Source of the DNA: Prolixibacteraceae bacterium UBA5740
GTDB taxonomy: Bacteria; Bacteroidota; Bacteroidia; Bacteroidales; Prolixibacteraceae
Length of the DNA: 10,024 nt
Reading direction: 5' to 3'
Assembly (NCBI GenBank): GCA_002419285.1
Contig: DIFU01000053.1
Location: forward strand, 1 to 10,024
Shown: positions 6,638-10,024 of the stretch, piece by piece
Numbering within the stretch: position 1 is the stretch's first letter
Layout of the letters: every line of letters begins with the position of its first letter
The notes under the pieces: model-generated
The model's input: only the letters and a program-made list of their open reading frames with translations
Told to the model about the DNA's origin: nothing
The model's database searches: none
Position numbers and translations under genes: made by a program

Positions 6638-9600
6638 ATGAAAAATCTTAGAGCACTTAAACCATTGTATGATTTGTCTTCCATTCTATGGAATCGCAGC
6701 AGGAGGATTTCATTCCTTCTCATCCTGCTCGCGGCAACACTCATCCTGAGCCATACGAACGCCATGGCCGAAAACCACGAGCATACCGGTACACCTGGAT
6801 CAACCGGATTGCAAGAATCTTTTGAAACCGCCAACGGAAGCGCACAGCAGGCTACGACCGTCACCGGTAAAGTGACCGACCTTGCGGGTGCCCCGATGCC
6901 AGGGGTTACCGTCGTGGTCAAGAACACGGCTCAAGGTACCGTCACATCGGCCGACGGAAGCTATTCACTCTCCAACCTGCCACAGAATGCTACCCTGATC
7001 TATTCGTTTGTGGGCATGAAATCGCAGGAAGTGGCCGTATCGGGCCGCAGTGTCATTAATGTGGCTCTGGAAGAAGAATCCATCGGCATTATGGAAGTTG
7101 TGGCCATTGGTTATGGCTCCCTGTCAAAAAAGGAAATCTCGAGTTCGATTGTCAACGTGACCAAGGAAAACTTCAACAAAGGTGCTGCCTCGGACCCGAT
7201 GGAACTCCTCATCGGTAAAGTGGCAGGTCTGAACATCGACGAATCATCCACATCACCGCATTCATCATCGAATTACCAGATTCGCGGTGCCACCTCCATT
7301 ACGGCAGGGAACTCACCCCTTGTGGTCATTGACGGGATTGCCGGAGGCAACCTGAACAACCTGGCCATCCAGGACATTGAGTCGATTACCGTATTGAAAG
7401 ATGCGGCCTCTGCTGCCATCTATGGTACACGTGGTGCCAACGGTGTAATTCTGATCACCACCAAACAAGGGGCAAATGAAGGGGCAGGCACATTCAGTGT
7501 AAATTATGAAAGCTATTTCAGCGCCAACCTGATGCATAAACTACCGGATGTACTCGGCTATGATGAGTATTTGGAAAGACAGCGGGGAATTGATTACGGT
7601 TACAACGACGATTGGCTGGGCGCACTAAAACGCGACTTCTCGTACGACAACAATCAATATGTATCCATCTCGGGTTCAACCACCAAAAGCAGGTACAATA
7701 TTTCATTGAACTATGTCGACAAAACCGGACTTGATTATGCCAATGCATCAAAGCAGTATGGCGCACGCATTTCGTTTTCACAGAAAACGCTCAACGACAT
7801 GCTCGAACTGGGCACCTCCTTCAACATCAAGGGCGTGGATGCCGAAACAGGCTCCAACGGAATCACCAGTGTGGTGACCATGAACCCCACACAGCCTATC
7901 TGGAATGAGGACAAGACCGGTTATGACCATCCGCTGACCAGCACAGGTGCAACCAACCCGGTTGAAAATGCCAACGACATCACCGACACCAATACCGATA
8001 TCTATATCCTGAGTACGGTTGAAGCAAAACTCCATCTCCTGAAGACCGATAAACAAACCCTGAATATCACGGGGAATTATGCCCTCGACTTCAGGTCAGG
8101 AAAATCATATTACTACCGTCCGTCGACGCACGCCACCTCGGCATGGGACGGAAACAGGGGAAGCGCATCGTTGGGCGAAAACCGGAACTGGACAAAACAG
8201 TTCGAAGCGACCGCCAACTATACCTTTAACAACAATAACCATTTGGTAAGAGGTGTGGCCGGATATTCATTCACCGAGAATTTTTCGGAAAGCATGTCGA
8301 TGACCAACTACGACTTCGCTTTCGACCAATTCCTTTATAATGCCATTGGTTCGGGAACATGGCTTGCAGCCGGAAAAGCAAATATGTCGTCGAACAAGTC
8401 CTCATCACGCCTGGTAGGTTTGTTTGGACGTGTCAACTACTCATGGAACGACCTGCTCACAGCCACCGCATCGTTGCGTTACGAAGGAAGCTCACGTTTT
8501 GGGGCCAACAAGAAATGGGGATATTTCCCAGCCTTCTCGGCAGCATGGGAAATCGCCAACATGGAATTCATGTCGGATTACAAAGACAAGATCAACAGCC
8601 TGAGGCTTCGTGCATCCTACGGGGTAACCGGTCGCCAGGCAGGGAGTAACTACCAGTCGATCCAAACCTATACATCAAGAAACACCTATTATCTGATGGA
8701 TGGCAACTGGGTAATGGCCTATGCCCCCAGCAAAAATGCCAACTATGACCTTCAGTGGGAACTTGGAATTGCCAGCGGCATCGGTATTGATTTCGAAGTT
8801 TTGAAAAGAATCCGCGGTTCGGTTGAATATTTCGACCGGCGTTCAGAAAACCTTCTTTATACATACACAGCACCTCAGCCTCCATTCCTGTACAGTTCCA
8901 TTCTGGTGAATGTGGGTTCGACCAAAAATACGGGTTTTGAGGTATCACTCGAAGGAGATGTGATCAAACAGAAGGATTTCTCGTGGCAAATGAACGGGAC
9001 TTACTCCAATGGAACATCCGTGTTGACGAAACTATCGAATGACGTTTATAAGGCCACTTATCTCGACTTGATGCAGAGAGGCGGCCTGGGAACATCGGAA
9101 TACTATTTCAGGATAGAGGAAGGCGGTAAGATTGGCCAGCTTTATGGGTACAAGCATGCAGGCGTGAATGATGCCGGCGAATTGCTGGTTTGGAGCAAGG
9201 AAGGCGAAGCCATCACCAAGAGTGCCGCCGACAACTCAGACAAAGTCTATATCGGGAACACGGCACCCAAGCATTTCTTTTCATGGAACAACTCGTTCAG
9301 ATACAAAAACTGGGATTTCAGTGTATTGACCAGAGGCGCTGCCGGAATGAAAATGTGGAACGGACAGTTATTCAACATCGGGTTAAAGGGATCAACCGCC
9401 AACAATGTGTTGAGAACGGCTTATACCAAATACGATCACATCACTTCAGACGGATCCATGCTTTCATCGTTCTTTGTTGAAAACGGGGCGTGGATGAAGA
9501 TTGAACGGGCTACCCTGGGTTACAACTTCAACCTTAAAAACAAAATCTACGTTAAAAGTATGTATTGGTACATGTCAGCCAACAACTTGCACACCTTTAC

Positions 9601-9718
9601 CGGCTTTACGGGGATTGACCCATCGACGGTTACCTCGATTGGTCTCACTCCCGGAGTTTCCGGAACTTCGACACTCACATCAACTCAGCTTACCCTGGGT
9701 GTCTCCATGAAATTTTAA
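6638..9718 (+). CDS. SusC/RagA-type TonB-dependent outer-membrane transporter
   Basis: The 1026-residue product is of normal length for a SusC-type importer, which moves oligosaccharides across the outer membrane using TonB energy together with a SusD lid. Visible parts: a signal peptide with a long basic n-region (about 1-44, hydrophobic core ISFLLILLAATLIL, likely cleavage after NAMA); a polar linker of about 28 residues; a CarboxypepD_reg-like domain (about 73-147, GKVTDLAGAPMPGVTVVVKN); a TonB-box-like segment (about 151-160, IMEVVAIGYG); a plug (about 165-280) with the family signature DAASAAIYGTRGANGVILIT (255-274); and a 22-strand-type barrel ending TLGVSMKF with a terminal Phe. The ATG at 6638 directly opens the signal peptide. 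The susD-like gene starts 2 bp after its stop, so the two are one transcript. Regulation is probably by the divergent HTCS. The substrate cannot be told from sequence alone. The segment between plug and first barrel strands seems short for the family. Confidence 0.97.
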   Translation: MKNLRALKPLYDLSSILWNRSRRISFLLILLAATLILSHTNAMAENHEHTGTPGSTGLQESFETANGSAQQATTVTGKVTDLAGAPMPGVTVVVKNTAQGTVTSADGSYSLSNLPQNATLIYSFVGMKSQEVAVSGRSVINVALEEESIGIMEVVAIGYGSLSKKEISSSIVNVTKENFNKGAASDPMELLIGKVAGLNIDESSTSPHSSSNYQIRGATSITAGNSPLVVIDGIAGGNLNNLAIQDIESITVLKDAASAAIYGTRGANGVILITTKQGANEGAGTFSVNYESYFSANLMHKLPDVLGYDEYLERQRGIDYGYNDDWLGALKRDFSYDNNQYVSISGSTTKSRYNISLNYVDKTGLDYANASKQYGARISFSQKTLNDMLELGTSFNIKGVDAETGSNGITSVVTMNPTQPIWNEDKTGYDHPLTSTGATNPVENANDITDTNTDIYILSTVEAKLHLLKTDKQTLNITGNYALDFRSGKSYYYRPSTHATSAWDGNRGSASLGENRNWTKQFEATANYTFNNNNHLVRGVAGYSFTENFSESMSMTNYDFAFDQFLYNAIGSGTWLAAGKANMSSNKSSSRLVGLFGRVNYSWNDLLTATASLRYEGSSRFGANKKWGYFPAFSAAWEIANMEFMSDYKDKINSLRLRASYGVTGRQAGSNYQSIQTYTSRNTYYLMDGNWVMAYAPSKNANYDLQWELGIASGIGIDFEVLKRIRGSVEYFDRRSENLLYTYTAPQPPFLYSSILVNVGSTKNTGFEVSLEGDVIKQKDFSWQMNGTYSNGTSVLTKLSNDVYKATYLDLMQRGGLGTSEYYFRIEEGGKIGQLYGYKHAGVNDAGELLVWSKEGEAITKSAADNSDKVYIGNTAPKHFFSWNNSFRYKNWDFSVLTRGAAGMKMWNGQLFNIGLKGSTANNVLRTAYTKYDHITSDGSMLSSFFVENGAWMKIERATLGYNFNLKNKIYVKSMYWYMSANNLHTFTGFTGIDPSTVTSIGLTPGVSGTSTLTSTQLTLGVSMKF

Positions 9719-9720
9719 CC

Positions 9721-10024
9721 ATGATAAAAAATTTTAAAGTATCTGTTATGAAAAAGATCATATCATTTGGCATCATACTACTAATGAGTCTGTCCTTTTC
9801 AGGATGTTTCGATCTTGAGGAAGTGCCATACAACCAACTATCACCCACCAATTTCTATAAAGATGAGAACTCTGTCAGGTCCGTAATTTCGGCAATTTAC
9901 GCACAGGAAATGACCGACCTCGCCGAATACTACTGGTATATGCAGGAATTTTCGGCCGACCAGATCGCCTGGCGTACGTGGAACGGTGGCGCCTGGGGCT
10001 GGGACGAGGCATACAAATATGTAC
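9721..10024 (+). CDS. SusD/RagB-type surface glycan-binding lipoprotein (3' end outside window)
   Basis: The first 101 residues of a SusD-like protein, cut by the right edge. A lipoprotein signal peptide (KKIISFGIILLMSLSFSGC) places the lipidated Cys at residue 29, or residue 20 if translation starts at the second in-frame ATG (9748). The outer ATG is reported because it lies 2 bp after the susC stop. The second gives a more typical MKKI opening and has an A/T-rich leader usual for Bacteroidota, so it may well be the real start. Acidic residues just after the Cys (CFDLEE) fit export to the cell surface. EEVPYNQLSPTNFYKDENSV matches the SusD N-terminal region. The aromatic-rich stretch around MQEFSADQIAWRTW corresponds to the family's conserved E-x-SADE region. 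It should form the lid of the SusC barrel and bind the glycan. Confidence 0.94.
   Translation, partial: MIKNFKVSVMKKIISFGIILLMSLSFSGCFDLEEVPYNQLSPTNFYKDENSVRSVISAIYAQEMTDLAEYYWYMQEFSADQIAWRTWNGGAWGWDEAYKYV

Overview
The window looks like chromosomal DNA of a member of the Bacteroidota. It holds a SusC-type TonB-dependent transporter followed by a SusD-type lipoprotein, and a hybrid two-component system (HTCS) with two Reg_prop propellers. It also holds a kelch protein that ends in a type IX secretion (T9SS) sorting domain, and promoter-like TAnnTTTG elements of the kind used by the Bacteroidetes primary sigma factor. The T9SS-exported protein points away from typical gut Bacteroides and towards an environmental or marine-type lineage; that placement is inference.

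Left part (1-2285): a secreted six-bladed kelch protein (127-1326, +) converges on a small unrecognised gene (1567-2004, -). That gene opens with GTG, but an in-frame hydrophobic stretch without any usual start codon lies upstream of it. Its reading frame ends inside a perfect 12-bp inverted repeat (2102-2131). The kelch gene and the gaps around it are visibly AT-richer than the genes to the right.

Right part (2286-10024): the start of a polysaccharide utilization locus (PUL). A complete HTCS sensor/regulator (2286-6311, -) is transcribed away from susC (6638-9718, +). A susD-like gene follows susC almost without a gap and is cut by the window edge. The 326-bp divergent intergenic region carries one TAnnTTTG match for each direction. 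It also carries a long interrupted inverted repeat centred at 6465 and a predicted hairpin in the susC leader.

Expected working model: the HTCS propeller domain in the periplasm binds a glycan breakdown product, the kinase and receiver domains relay phosphate, and the AraC-type domain activates the susC promoter. SusC and SusD then capture and import the oligosaccharide at the outer membrane. No glycan-degrading enzyme lies within the window, so the substrate cannot be named. I found no RNA genes, CRISPR array, transposase or phage gene.
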